64,000 bases of DNA from CAZKYP01 sp964556885 (GCA_964556885.1 CAZKYP010000001.1:3953-67952); one strand, 5' to 3'. Shown: positions 1 through 13,100, counted from the stretch's first letter. Numbers and translations are program-made. The notes: generated by a model from the letters alone, not told the origin.

Positions 1-22
1 CGTCGGGCATTAACGGGCGGCA

Positions 23-775
23 ATGGAATTGATGATTGATAAACTGCTTGGCTTCGCAATGGTGCTGACCCGAATTTCGGCATTCTTCCTTATTCTTCCG
101 GTTTTCGGGTGGCTCAGCATTCCGGCCAGAGTCAAAGTCGGAATGACCATACTGATTGCAATCTTCTTCTCGACTATAACGCCACTGCCCGTCGATGTCC
201 GGCGGGTCAGCGTTTTGGAAGCTGTATTGCTGCTGGCAAACGAAGCTACCTATGGGCTGGCTCTTGGATTGATCGCCGCCTGCCTTTTCGCAACAGTTAA
301 GTTCAGCGGCAGATTCATCGAAAGGCAGATGGGTCTGGCTACGGCCGAGGTGCTGGATCCGCTGACGGGCGAAGGCGCACAGATATTGGGCAGCCTTTTG
401 GAGATGATATTTGTAATATTGTTTCTCAGTGCCAATGGTCACCACCTGTTTTTACAAATTATATTACGAAGCTATGAAGCATTTCCCGCCGGCAGCATTC
501 CAACGATAACCGTTTTACTTAACGGAGTAACCAAAGCGGGGTCGGCCATGTTGATGGCCGGTCTGAAACTGGCGGCGCCGATGCTGGCTGCTTTTATATT
601 GCTATTAGTTGTATTGGCGGTGCTGGCAAGAATGGTTCCCGAAATGAACATACTTTTTATCAGTATGCCGTTACGTGTAGCGATGGGATTGTTTATGGCG
701 GCAATATTTCTGCCGTTTATCGGTTCATTTGTATCTGAATTCGCCGAGATGATGGGTAAAATAATGCCATTGTAG
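23..775 (+). CDS. fliR: Flagellar export gate protein FliR
   Basis: The 250-residue protein is almost entirely hydrophobic, with about six membrane segments, and matches FliR in length (usually about 255) and in its opening pattern (MVLTRISAFFLILPVFG). FliR forms the inner-membrane export gate of the flagellar type III secretion system with FliP, FliQ and FlhB. An in-frame TAA sits at positions 11-13, just before the start. It is probably the end of an upstream export gene such as fliQ, but only three codons of it are visible. The next gene is flhB on the same strand, the usual partner order. I see no strong Shine-Dalgarno sequence, so translation may be coupled to the upstream gene. Confidence 0.95.
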   Translation: MELMIDKLLGFAMVLTRISAFFLILPVFGWLSIPARVKVGMTILIAIFFSTITPLPVDVRRVSVLEAVLLLANEATYGLALGLIAACLFATVKFSGRFIERQMGLATAEVLDPLTGEGAQILGSLLEMIFVILFLSANGHHLFLQIILRSYEAFPAGSIPTITVLLNGVTKAGSAMLMAGLKLAAPMLAAFILLLVVLAVLARMVPEMNILFISMPLRVAMGLFMAAIFLPFIGSFVSEFAEMMGKIMPL

Positions 776-871
776 CAGCAGTCGACCTGTTTAGCGACAA
801 CTGAATAATGGTTAATATGAATAACCAGTTACCCACTACCAATAGCTATTTACGAATAATAGAGATCGATT

Positions 872-1960
872 ATGCCGGAACAAAGCGCTGCAGAAAGGAC
901 AGAACTACCAACCCAGAGGAAGCTGAATAAGGCTCGTGAAAAAGGGCAGGTTCCGCAGAGCCAGGAATTTACGTCGGTTGCAACGCTTTTAATATTAATA
1001 ACAGTACTTGTGCTGTTGGGTCCCCACCTTCTTCAATGGTTTATTATGCAAATCAGGGAGGGCATCTCATGTGAAAACAGCATCTTTACAAATCCTCGGA
1101 CATTTATAAAATTTACCAATTCCAAGATTACGGATTTGCTTTTTACGATCTCACCGATACTTACAGCACTTTGCGTAGGGGCCGTTCTGGCCAGTATCTT
1201 GGTTAGTGGCTGGAATTTTGCTCCGGGTGCCCTTCGTTTCAAGTTGAATCAGCTTAATCCTGTGACAGGTCTTAGTAAGCTGATAAGCGGCCGTTCTTTG
1301 GTTGCACTTTTGTTGTCCATACTAAAACTGTTGTTCGTTTCAATTATCATTTGGTTTTATCTGGAAAGCAGGCTTGAGTCACTGGCAGCTCTCAGGTGGG
1401 CATGGTCGGCACAGATTCTTACAGTTATCACCAGGATGATATTGGGTCTTCTGATTCGTATTGGAATCGCATTGTTTATTATATCAATAGTCGATGTTAT
1501 TTACCAGAAATGGAAATATATCAACGAATTGAAAATGACCCGTCAGGAAGTCAAGCAGGATCGCAGGGAAACCGAAGGTTCGCCCGAGGTTAAAGGTCGG
1601 ATTCGAAAGTTACAAATCGAAATGAGCCTGAGACGTATGTTGCAGGAAGTCCCCAAGGCCAGTGTCGTTCTTGTCAACCCGACGCACGTCGCCGTGGCCC
1701 TGCAATATGACGCCAAAACAATGGATGCGCCTATTATGGTAGCGAAAGGTGCGGACCACCTGGCGGAAAAAATCAGAGATATTGCGAGGGCTTACGGAGT
1801 GCCCGTAGTACAAAGACCGGAGCTTGCCAGGACGATATATGCAACGGTTAAACTGGGAAATCCCATACCGCAATCATTATATGTGGCCGTAGCGGAAATA
1901 TTAGCCTTGATTTATCGTTTGCGGCATAAAAACAGGGTAACGAAACCAGTACGAATTTAA
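872..1960 (+). CDS. flhB: Flagellar export substrate-specificity switch FlhB
   Basis: This is a 362-residue protein with four hydrophobic segments in the first 220 residues and a soluble C-terminal domain. The autocleavage motif NPTH is present at residues 269-272, the same place as in enteric FlhB. Cleavage between N and P switches export from rod/hook to filament substrates. The N-terminus carries the family signature of a charged start (TELPTQRKLNKAREKGQVPQS). The gene follows fliR by 96 bp, which holds no evident promoter. It ends 14 bp from the convergent fliD stop, with no clear hairpin terminator between them. Confidence 0.97.
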   Translation: MPEQSAAERTELPTQRKLNKAREKGQVPQSQEFTSVATLLILITVLVLLGPHLLQWFIMQIREGISCENSIFTNPRTFIKFTNSKITDLLFTISPILTALCVGAVLASILVSGWNFAPGALRFKLNQLNPVTGLSKLISGRSLVALLLSILKLLFVSIIIWFYLESRLESLAALRWAWSAQILTVITRMILGLLIRIGIALFIISIVDVIYQKWKYINELKMTRQEVKQDRRETEGSPEVKGRIRKLQIEMSLRRMLQEVPKASVVLVNPTHVAVALQYDAKTMDAPIMVAKGADHLAEKIRDIARAYGVPVVQRPELARTIYATVKLGNPIPQSLYVAVAEILALIYRLRHKNRVTKPVRI

Positions 1961-1974
1961 GTCATATCACCTTG

Positions 1975-4014
1975 TTAACTATTGATTCCGAGGGCTTCCA
2001 TCTGGCTCTGTAGCAAAGCCAATGTTTTTTCAAGGCGGGCGAATCGGGCAATTAATCTTTCCTCCTTTTTAGTAAGACGTTCTTCCTCGTTGTCAATTTT
2101 ATCCTGTAGGTTCCCTATTTGATCTTTGACGTACTCCTGGTCGATTTTTATTGATCCGGTTGTTACCTTAAGCATATTATCCAGTGCGTCCTCGATCGCA
2201 CCGGTAAAACCTTGTTTGACCCTGACTTTGGCGGTGAAGGTTCCGTCCTGACTTAAGTCTATGGTTAATTGAAGGGCGTTCTCGGGATTCACAGGATAGC
2301 CGTTGTCATCGAAAGTGCTGTCTCCGGTGACAACATTGCCGCTGGCGGTGGCGTCACGATATGTCGATTCTGATGAAAGTTTTATTCTGGAACTGGTGAT
2401 TACTCCGCCGTTGATGACAACTTCCACGTCATAGTTGCCTGCTGTCGTGTAGTTGCTGCTGGCACTGTAAAATTTTACTGTGTTACTATCGCTGCTGCCA
2501 CTTTTGTCTGCTCCAATCAGGGCCAGAACGCCCATATAATCTTCAGCTATGGCTTCGTCAAAAACGTTTGAGTTCAGGTTTAGAAGGCCTTCTTTATCAA
2601 GCTCGAGCCCGATTAGACCCGGCATCAGAAAAGTATCGATGTCCTGTATAAACCCGCTGGTCTGAGATATTAGCGGCGTGAGAATTTGGGAGCGTATTGT
2701 TGAGACGATATAATCGCCCATCAGCGTGCCTGCGGTTTTTTCGACCGTATCATATCCCGTCATTTCCTGAATATAGGTAGCAACCAGATTGTAAGCATTT
2801 ACCATAGAAGTCAGTTTTTCTTTGACTGACTCAATATCTCTTGTCAGCGTTATCTCCTCTCCCGCGGCATCGGTAGTATCGTGCAGGTGTAATGTCACAC
2901 CGGAAATAACATCATCTATTGTGTTAGAGCTCCTGCTTATCCATGCTTCAGGCGGATAGCCGTCGACTCTAATCTGGCTGTCCTGTGCCGACTGCGTCTC
3001 GAGAAAATCCGCTTCCGCAAAACCTTCCAGATCCGCCTCAGCCGTCGTAGGACCTCCCTCAACCGAAACAGCCATTGTGGGCAAGGTCAATGTGGCCGCA
3101 GAACCATTGTCATTGTAGGTCAAATTTATTGAAAGGCCGCTTGTACCATATGTACTGTCCGTAAGGACTATCTGACCGTTAACCAAAGTTGCCTTGGCAA
3201 TTCCATCGAAGGCGTCGTTGATTTCCGAGATAAGGTGAGTCAGTTTTGTATTGCTTGTAATACTGAGATTCACCTGGGCTATCGCGTCTCCATTGTGGTC
3301 GGTCCCGATAATTTCTATTACCTCACCGCCTTCGAGCGGGTTTTCTCCGAACTGGTCGAGGTCTGTTATCTTCGTTGAAAGTGTGGCGTTATCACTGTCA
3401 ACGGTAAATGATGAATCAGCCTGCCATACTTCAGTGCTGCTGGCGTTAATCGAAATTGCATAATTAGAACCTGCGCTGTTTCCGTTCAATACCAGATGAT
3501 ATGTGTTATTGTAATATAAAAGACCTGCGGTAACGCCCGGATTATCGGCGTCGTTATTGATCAGACCGACGAGGTCCTGGAGGGTTGTGGTCTCGGTTGT
3601 TGTGATTACTGTCTCCATGTGATTATATGAATATATAAATGTCCCGGCTCCGACATAATCTTCCGCGTATTCTATGCCGCTTGAGTGAATCCATCGCTCC
3701 GCGGTCGCAAGTTGATTGACGACAACCGTGTGATTGCCTTCGAAGGCGTTGTAAGATGCCTCGGCGGTTAATTTGTCGGAATCGCTGGATGAAACTGAAA
3801 AAGCGCGAAGCTCATTCGAATCGGACAGGGCCCTGACGGAACTCCTGAAGTTGCTTAGTTTGCTGTCGAGGGTGCTAAGTGCGGTTTTTCTCTCGTCCCA
3901 TGTATCCTTTCGCTCTTCATACATATCGAGTGTTTTGCGCTCGATAGCCATTAACTGTGAAATAAGCGTGGATGTGTCGATTCCCGATAAAAGACCTGAA
4001 AGTTGTGTTGCCAT
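1975..4014 (-). CDS. fliD: Flagellar filament cap protein FliD
   Basis: This is FliD (HAP2), the cap at the filament tip under which flagellin polymerises. The N-terminal FliD_N pattern is clear (LLSGIDTSTLISQLMAIER), as is the long C-terminal coiled coil (DNLQDKIDNEEERLTKKEERL-type heptads). At 679 residues it is larger than the common 450-500; the extra length is in the central, surface-exposed beta-rich domains (roughly residues 120-560). The gene lies immediately downstream of the giant glycosyltransferase gene but has its own sigma-28-like promoter in the gap. Confidence in the family is high. The variable middle may be species-specific or carry glycans, which the sequence cannot decide. 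Confidence 0.95.
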   Translation of the reverse strand: MATQLSGLLSGIDTSTLISQLMAIERKTLDMYEERKDTWDERKTALSTLDSKLSNFRSSVRALSDSNELRAFSVSSSDSDKLTAEASYNAFEGNHTVVVNQLATAERWIHSSGIEYAEDYVGAGTFIYSYNHMETVITTTETTTLQDLVGLINNDADNPGVTAGLLYYNNTYHLVLNGNSAGSNYAISINASSTEVWQADSSFTVDSDNATLSTKITDLDQFGENPLEGGEVIEIIGTDHNGDAIAQVNLSITSNTKLTHLISEINDAFDGIAKATLVNGQIVLTDSTYGTSGLSINLTYNDNGSAATLTLPTMAVSVEGGPTTAEADLEGFAEADFLETQSAQDSQIRVDGYPPEAWISRSSNTIDDVISGVTLHLHDTTDAAGEEITLTRDIESVKEKLTSMVNAYNLVATYIQEMTGYDTVEKTAGTLMGDYIVSTIRSQILTPLISQTSGFIQDIDTFLMPGLIGLELDKEGLLNLNSNVFDEAIAEDYMGVLALIGADKSGSSDSNTVKFYSASSNYTTAGNYDVEVVINGGVITSSRIKLSSESTYRDATASGNVVTGDSTFDDNGYPVNPENALQLTIDLSQDGTFTAKVRVKQGFTGAIEDALDNMLKVTTGSIKIDQEYVKDQIGNLQDKIDNEEERLTKKEERLIARFARLEKTLALLQSQMEALGINS

Positions 4015-4073
4015 ATTTTTATGTTTTCCCGTCTAAATTCTATTTTAGAGCTAAAAAGGCTCCGTGTAATCAA

Positions 4074-4100
4074 TTATCGATAAAATTCCTTTTCTATTTA
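4074..4100 (-). promoter_or_regulatory. Sigma-28-like promoter for fliD
   Basis: On the minus strand, TAAATAGA is followed after exactly 11 nt by ATCGATAA. The flagellar sigma-28 consensus is TAAAGTTT-N11-GCCGATAA. The first four bases of the -35 and six of eight -10 bases match, and spacing is exact. It lies 60 bp upstream of the fliD start, so transcription would begin near 4066. A class-III promoter fits fliD, and fliA is present at 55.3 kb. The region is AT-rich, so chance similarity is possible. Confidence 0.5.
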
Positions 4101-4108
4101 ATGGTTTT

Positions 4109-7100
4109 TTAATAAATGGCTGTCTGCATTTGTTCAGCATACTTTTGTCTGCCGAGATCGCATTTTTGCAGCAATTGACGGATTTGGTCGTTATTGGGGT
4201 CCATTTTGAGGCATTCATTCAATTCCGACCAGGCCTGTTCAAAAGCTTTTTTGGCGTAAACAGGGGATGAGTTTGAATTTATGAAATTCTGGCCTATTGA
4301 AAGGTAAGTTGCGGCGACCAGACATTTGGCGTGTAATGACCTTTTCTCGGGGGCTATCTTGTCCCAGGCTACATCCGGAAACAACTCATCATAACTGAAA
4401 CTCTCCGTAAATCGCTTTAGAACCTCAAAATTTGCCCGTGCCCCTTCATGTGAAGGTTTTCTTGAAACACTATCAAGTACCATTCTTCTAAGGTACAACG
4501 GTGCTTTAAGGTGGTGGGCTTTTAATCCGTGTTTAACAAACAGCCGTATCATGTCGTAATCCATGCTGTTTCTAAAACTGTCATCGAACTTTCCGATCTT
4601 GTCAAAGACGCTCTTTCTGATACAGGTCCTGAACGGCACAACTGGAAATCCGCAGTGAAACAGGTCTCTGATAAGATATTTTCGATCCGTGTACTCCGGG
4701 CGTTCAATCACCCGGGTCGGTCTGCCAATGGTATCGATAAGATAATCGTCGCAATAAATAAGGTCGGCGTCGGGACATTTTTCAAATTCCTTTAAATGTG
4801 ATGAAATGTAATCCGGAGTCATCATATCATCGGCATCAAGAGGCACGATAAAATCACCTGATGCTTTTTTCATACCGAGATTTCGGGCGGTATAAGGCCC
4901 GCCGTTTTCCTTGTAGAAGTATTTAATCCGTGGGTCTCCGAAGCTCAATACCGCATCCTTAGTGTGATCTGTGGAACCGTCATCAACTACAATCAGCTCG
5001 AAATTCATATAGTTTTGAATCAGTATGCTTTCAATCGCCTCTATGATATAATTTTCCATGTTATATACGGGCATTATAATCGAGACCAGGGGATTGTCTT
5101 TGTGTTGGTAGATTGGGAAAATACCCAAATACTCTCTGCCATATCTCCTGCCGACCTTGTACCTCTCGTACCAACTGTGAATCCTTCTGCCATGTTCGAT
5201 TCCATCCCTGTTATAATAGTACAGCCCCAAAAATTCCGGTATGTGTTTGAAATCGTATTTTTGGGAAGTACGAAGCCAAAAATCCCAGTCTCCCGAACAA
5301 GCTAATGACTCGTCAAAAAAGCCCAGTTCATCATGAAGTGTTTTTCTCCACATCGGCTGTGAACCAACACAACAGCCGAAGAGCAGTCTTTCTTTACTGT
5401 ATTCAGACCTTTTGGCCAGTTCTATACAGTTATGGTTTTCAAAAGTGCCGTTGGGTGTATCTGTGCATATCTGGTCGCCATAAATAAGTGCTATTTCCGG
5501 ATTTTTCTCCAGTGTGCGGGCCATAATTTCGAGGGCATCCTTACGATGCCGGTCGTCCGTATTGGCATTTGTCAGGTATTTCCCGCGGGCCACCCTGACA
5601 GCACGGTTCCATGCCGTGTAGATTCCCTCACGACAGTCGGTTTTGATGTAGGATATGTTATTATATTTATTCTGGTATTCACGAACGATTGCATCTTCGT
5701 TCTGTTCCGAGCCGCTGTTGACAATTACAATCTCCAGCTTATCTGCTATTGTCTGCTGAACCAGGTCGTCCATGCAGCCTCTCAGGAATTTCTCTGCATT
5801 ATATGTCGACACTATCGCCGAAACCAGATACCGGCTTTCCGGACCGGCGGAGCTTTCAGAAATAGCTTCGCTCTTTTGCGGAGCGGCCGGTAACGACGGT
5901 GCGTTTTCCAGTTTGGCAAGCACGGCTTTCAGACTCGCTGTTTGCTCCTGTGGCATATTCAAGCGATTATCGTTCAGTAGCGTATGATAAATCTGTTTGA
6001 CTTTATCGTATTTTCCATGGTTGAGGTAACACTGGGCAAGCTTCGTGCCGGTGCTTATGTAGCAGTCGATTTGTGCCGTCTTGTTTTTTTCGACATCAGA
6101 GCTTGTTTTTAATTTTCGTTCAATGAATTCATCTGATTGCATTACGGAGGAAAATACGGATTCAAGCAGTATCTCGGCTTCTGTGAATTTGCCGAGCTTG
6201 GCATACAGAGTACCGAGCAGATAACGTCCCTTGAGCAAGTCCGGCTCAAGGTTCACTGCTTTCAAAGCCCATTCAGCAGCTTCCTGTGGAGAATTTTCCT
6301 GTAGAAACAGGCAGTTGCTTAAGAGTTTAAGATAATCTTTTTCAAATATCCTGGCATTTTGCGGATACAAGCTGCGGATATACTGCAGATACAATTCGAT
6401 ATCGGGCCATTTTTTGCGTGCCATTTTGAGCATTTCTTTTTCCCGCAGGTTTTTCTCGATGCGATGCTCGAAGTCGACTTTTGGTTCATGATATACTATC
6501 ACATCGGGGGCATATATTATGCAGTTAATCTTCTCATTTAGTGATTTGTATATCCTGTATGAAAGCTCCCGGTTCTCGTTCCCGAACAGGTCGGTATCAT
6601 ATCCGTCGACCTTGCAGAATATATCCTTTCTGAAGGCACAATGTGAACTGACTTCACATGTGGTATGTATAACATTATCGCCCAAATCATAACTCGCGGG
6701 TGCTGTTTGTGAGTCCGTGGAACTTTTCGGCAGTACCTTTCCTCTCAGGCCGCAAATGTTGTGTTTTGCGAAGTTCGCAAGAATATTAGCGACAAAATTT
6801 TTGTCCGGCACTGCGTCGTCGTCAAGGAACGCGAAATAGTCAGCCCTTGCCTTCGATGCGCCTGTATTTTTTGCGTATGACGGGCCGAGGTTTTTGCTTA
6901 GCTCTATACAGCAAAGCCCGCATTTGAATCTCTCGGAGATGGTTTTTAATTCGGATAATTCACCATCGTTGCTTATAACAATTATCTCGAAATCTGTCTC
7001 GGTTTGGTTTTGCAGGGCGTTAAGATTTTCATTTAATTGCTGCGGCTTATTATAAGTAACAATTACGACGGACAATTTCGGCTTTGTACCACCTCTCAAA

Positions 7101-10100
7101 TCCCATTGGTTCTTGATATAATCCGTGCGGGAATCTGCTGCGGCGATTTTTGTGAGGACCTTCTTTTTCCATATCTGTATTTCAGGCCAGTTGGAAAACA
7201 GGGGATTGTTACTTATACCGTTCCAGTCAATAATCTTACAAGCCTGCAATGCATAGTTATAGCACTTGCTAATCATAATGTTTTCGTAACTGGTTAGAGC
7301 GCTGTTGGATTTGCAGACTGCGTCCGGACTTAAAAGACGTTCGCCCAATGTCTCATTGATGTAAAGAAAATTGTATTTTTGAGTCAGTCTGAACCAGAAT
7401 TCGTAGTCGCCCGAAATCATGAAGCCTTCGTCGAAATATCCGAGCACATTATGTACTTCTTTTCGCCACATGGGTTGTGAGCCGGGGAAGCACTGGCCGC
7501 TAAATAATCGATCTCGTGAAAATTCACCGTTTATCCTCTCACCAACTGCAACTCTTCGTCCGTCTGTTTCGCTTACTTCTACCTGGTTGGCATAAACCAT
7601 GACTTTGTCCTGATTTGCATCCAGCGCCTTTGCCATGATTTCGAGGGCATCGGGACGATGCCTGTCGTCGGTATTGGCATTTGTGATGTATTTGCCGGTG
7701 GCGATTTTGATACCCCTGTTCCATGCAGCATAGATTGTTTCGCGTTTCTCAGTTTTGATGTATTTTATATTATTGTATTTTTTTTGAAATTCTTTTACGA
7801 TCAGGCCTTCATTTTGCTGAGAGCCGCTGTCAATCACTATTATTTCGACCTTCTCGGATATAGTTTGCTTTTCCAGGTCTTCAAGACAATCGTGAATGAA
7901 ATTTTCTGAATTGTATGTGGATACTATGGCACTAACAAGGTATTGTTTCTCGTGAGCATGTTCTTTACCGGTCTTGGAATTTTGTATAGATGAATCGGGG
8001 ATTTTTGTTAACCAGCTATTAACAGCCTGTTCGATCATCTCAACGGTTATGGTGTTTATGCAGCGGATGTCCTGGCCGTATTTGCACCGCCAGTTGCAGC
8101 CGTAACAATCCATCTGGGTATAAACCAAAGACGTCTTTGGACTATACGGCATGAATCTGCCGAAATGGCCGCCACCAATGATTACAACATGCGGACAATT
8201 GACTGTCGCCGCTATATGTACCGGTGCCGATTCGACTCCAATACATAACTTTGCCCTTTCTAATAAAGCTGCTAACTGCCTGAGGGATGTTTTACCGCAA
8301 AAGTTGCGCACGTTGGGGTGTTCGGTTGTTTTGATAATGTTTTCCGCATTCTGGCTACTCTGTTTAGAGCCACAGATTAAAATTGGATAGTTTTTCAAAC
8401 ATGACATCAATTCCGCCCACTTGGAATCGGGCCAATTCCGCTTCTCATACTGTGCGAAGGGGCATATTATCATCGGCTCTTGTATGTTTAGGTCCTTCAG
8501 CAGCTTGTCGGCATAATCCCTGTGCTCAGGTTCCAGCCATAAGGTAGTTTCATACGGATGAATAACTGATAGGCCAAGTCCCTCGACAAATTCGCTATTT
8601 CGCTCAGTCTCAAGCATTTTGCCGGCTTTTGCGGGAATGAGTTTCGTGAAATATGGATTGTTTGCATGGACCTGTTCTGCCGGCATGTTGGTATCGTCGC
8701 CGACCGAGGCGATTTTTTCTTTGGCTCCACTGTTTATTACAATAAAGTCGGTAACCTTATCCCTCGAATAAACAGGACAAATTGCAACATCATACTTCGC
8801 GGCCTGGATGCGACTCATAAAATCGGCGGCATAATTCTGATCGTAGACCATCGACTTGCGATGATTGACAATGACTTCGTCGATATAGGGACATGCCTCG
8901 GCGAGTTCTATAGTGCACTCCCTCACAATAATCGCAATATGTGAGTTTGGATAGAGTTTTCGGTAATAGGGCAGGGCCCCTGAGAAAATCACGAAATCCC
9001 CGATTCCATCTGTTTTCACAATAAGAACCTTATGTTGTTGTTTGGAAATCGCCTGGACTGCTGTTTTCAAAGCTGTAACGTCAATATTTGTTTTGTCTTC
9101 ATTATGGACAAAAGTGTCGGATTGATGGCCGTAGGTAGGTGTTGATGCCCTGTCACCTGACGATGAAGTGTGTGCAACAGGACGTAACATAAAACAGCCC
9201 AGGCTATAGGCGAGCATGGGTTCTCGTTGCAATGCCGACTCTTCATCTACTTCCCGCCACTGGTTGTTTTCGTCCTTTATCCAAAAACAACTGCTTTCTA
9301 TCTCCCAGTTTTTGAGGAGTTTTACAAGTCTTGTTTGTCCGTAAACGCGATGCAGTGAGCCGACAACCATGTCAAGACCTACCGGAATTGTCAGAAGCAT
9401 TTTGCCGTCCGGTTTAATGATTTTACTCATCTGGTTCATTATTTCCAGGTCGTCGTCTATTCCCTCTTTGGTTACTCCGTATCTACCTACCAGTCCGGAG
9501 TGTTCGACTGACGAACAATTGATTATTAAATCATAACTTTGCGGCGTCCAATCCTGCTGCAAAAAATCGCCCTGAATGAAGTGTATATCTCCCAGACCGT
9601 CAAGAGAGACTGTAAGGGGAGTCATATCTATCGCTGTTATCCGGTATCCGAGCTGAGTTGCGAAACGTGTCAGTTCGGCGGTTTGGCCGCATCCGAAGTC
9701 AAGAAGCCTTGATCCTTTATTATGGTTATTTGTCATTTTCGTAAGCAGGCTTTTTGTGGAGCCCCACTCAACATCTCTGTCCCCTTTTAGGTCCGGTTTT
9801 AATCTGTGTATTTGCTCTGCAAATTGTGCTGAATCCGGATTTTCAGGATCTTTGTTCAGGGCGTTTTTTGCTTCGACTTCCGCTTCCAGTAATCGACCGA
9901 GCCGAGCCAGGCATACTGCTCGTCCGAAGTGAGCATCAATACTGTCTTGAGAATGGATCAGAATCTTTTCGAATTCCTTTAGTGCCTTTACAATATGACC
10001 CTGATTCAGAAGCGTCTGTGCATGTATGATTTGATTTATTGTATTTCCTGTTTCGAAGTTATCAACATTAACCGGCAGGTGTGTGTCTTTGTCGAGTTTT

Positions 10101-13100
10101 TTGTGTTTCGGGGTGAACTTAGCTATGCAGAAACCAAATTTTTCCTTTGAATGAGTTATCAGTTCAAACCGTTTATCCTTCTGTATCTCCTGGAAACTAT
10201 GATGATGTTTGACATGGTAAATATCGTCCAGGGCAATATAACATTCTCCTTGCAGGTTATCTATGAGGTGATTAAATTCGATATTACCCATGTGGCCGCC
10301 GCTGTCAAGAAGGACAAAATCCGGCTTAAAGTCGAATACTTTGAGACATTGATATAGCAAATCGTCGGGCAGACTGGGAAAATTTGTCTCGTTATAGTAA
10401 AGCTCGGCTCTGTTTTCTTCTTTGTGGTCAACGAAAATACCATCATAATCGATATCTGTTATCGTCTTTCGGGCTATTTCCTCCTTGCTCGGCAACATCG
10501 CCCGCGGAACGGACAGGCCGTTAAGTGCATTGACCTTTATGTTATTCGTCTCGAAATATTGTTTCGCACGAGTATAATTTTTAGGATTAACTTCGATAGT
10601 AAAAAATATTGCATCAACAATACCCAGTCTTTGCAGCGATTTTGTGATTATAGTCGTGGTGCCGGTGCCAAGATAAGTTCCAGTCTCAATAATCTTTCTT
10701 GGTTTGATTTTACTGAATAATTCTTGAATTTTTTCACCGAACGAAGATTCTGCACCAACATTAACTCCAGTTTTGACATAATCAGCGGCTATCTTAACCT
10801 TTTTGGAAACTTTGTCTGTGAGTTCCGAAGGTTCTTTCTGACAGGCTTTTTGTGCTAATGATTTTCGGAAACTTTCCATTACTTCAGGATGAGAGCCCTC
10901 AAAAGGTACAGTCTGTGAATTGATATCGCCAGTCCAGATGGGATATTTTGAATCAATCTCCTGCCTGTTCGCCGGCATCCATTTCAGGAAACATTCTTTA
11001 TACCATTCAAGCAGGTCGATATTCCAGTTCTTTCCCCAGCCGTATCTGCAATAAAGCTCGATTTTCTGTTTTACTTGTTTATCTAAGACATAGCTGTAAT
11101 GGTAAAAAATTATTCCCATTTGTTTTGTCTGGGTTCCATCCAGCAGGTGCATTTGTTCGGTGGTTTTATCGGAGTCGGGCCAGAGCATTGTTGGTGGCCG
11201 GTGTGACGTAAACAGGGCGCCGGGAACATACTTAAACAGCCTTCTGTAATGGCACCATTGTTTATAGAATGCGGGTGAAACGAAGATGTATTCCAGACCT
11301 TTCCAGAAATTGTCCGGGATGAAATTAACCTGTGTAATTGACGGTTCTTTTTTAATAATTTCCTTTATTTTCTCAAGATGCTCTCTTTTGTAAACCTCGT
11401 CGGAATCTATGAGCCAGATATAGTCCCCCGTGACATATTTCAGGGCCTCATTTTGCATCTCACATTTTTCCGGCCATCTGCCCTGGATAAGCCTGATTTT
11501 ATTTTGCGGGTCCGGGAAAGACTGTATAAATTCTACTGTTCCATCAGTAGAGCTGCCATCCGGATTGGCTGCGAACATGCAATTTTCAACGGCGCCTTCT
11601 ATTATGATTATCTCGTGTGCAAAATCATAAACCGACTTCAGGCTGTATTCGATAAAGGGCATTCCATTCAGGACGATCATTACGAACGAAAACTTAGGCT
11701 CATGTAGCAACTTAGGCTGATCGATAGAATGCGATATTGGCGAAATAATTTCGTCTCGAAGGTTTGTCTTACTATTTCTTGGATCAAAGGAAATAAGCGA
11801 TTCTGCAGAAGACGAGTTTTCGTTATTGACGGTCGTTATCTGGTTATTGTTCCGTTCATATTCATTGATTGCCTGTCTGAGTCTTTCGAGCAGATTTTTA
11901 GCACCGCTGTGTTCGGGCTGGAACCTGAGTTCTGTCTCACAGGCTTGTAGAGCCGAATATAATTTACCGGCCTGTGTGTAGGCGGCGGCCATAGCAAAAT
12001 TCAGGTTGGACATATCGGGACAATCCGAGTGTACTTCATTAAAATAATTCAATGCCTCCTGCAAATTGCCGTCACGCATAAATTCGATACCCATTTTGAG
12101 AAGTTCTTCCGCTATTTTATCCTGATGAGGTTGCAGGATTCCCTCGGGACAGGATTTGGCCAATCTGATAATTGCCTTTGATTTGTGGTGATCAGGTTGT
12201 AATTTTAGCTCTTCGGAACCTGCTTTAGCCGCCTCAATCGTCCTGCCCAGCCTGAGTAGGATGTTGGCTCTTCGGTAATTGAAATTCGGCCGATTTTCTC
12301 CTGCTTCCAGCAGCAGGTCCAGATACTCAAGCGCATCTTCTATTTTCTCCTGTTGTTCAAGCTCGGCAGACCTCTTTTGGAAATGCTCGGTTATTAAATC
12401 CAGCCTGTCACGGTTCGGGCCATTTTTATATGCGAGAGGAGCATACCGTTTTGCCATGTCCCATATCCCCATATTGCAGTAGTTAATTACGTGCCATGGA
12501 TATAGACTTGCTATGGCTTTATCCTTAAGCAAACGTATAGGTTCCGGTGTATCGGTATTGTTGCAAAGACGCTCAATTGCGGCCTTTCTCGATGTCATCA
12601 GCTCTTCCCTGATTTCCGCCTGATAGCTATACGCTGCCGGATGTACTGCATATTTCGACACAAAACATGATATGTGTCGAATGGGAAAGACGGCGCCGAG
12701 TCTTGCCCAGATTTCGAATTCGCCGCAACCGCTGTATTGTGAAAGTTTGACTGCATCGTAACATTTTTTTCTGAAAAAACTGGCGCTAAACGGGGGCATT
12801 ATTTCGGAGCAGATATATTTCTCATAATCCCATTCTTTAGCTTTAACCCAGCCGGTGATATTGCCGTCGCAGTCAGTATTATAATGGTCACCGTATATCG
12901 CTGCCAGTTCAGGATTTTCCGTCAAGTTCCTGACGGCCCAGGAAACTGCATTTGGCAGCAATTCCTCATCGGACAAACATGAACCAAAAAATTCTCCGCG
13001 TACTCTTGAAAGACAGCGAAAAAATGCGTCTCCCGGTCCTGAGTCCGGTTCGGAGACAAGATTAATTTGGTCTCCGTAACTTTTAAGTAGTTCGAGTGTT

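Noticed and set aside
6036..6050. Fifth sigma-54-like match (CGGCACG-N4-TTGC on the minus strand)
   Set aside because: It lies deep inside the giant coding sequence, encoding a TPR segment, with no gene start nearby in the right position. One such chance match is expected.
11378..11707. Plus-strand frames opposite the giant gene, and many similar ones elsewhere
   Set aside because: They are antisense shadows of well-supported minus-strand genes, without domain signatures or ribosome-binding sites.
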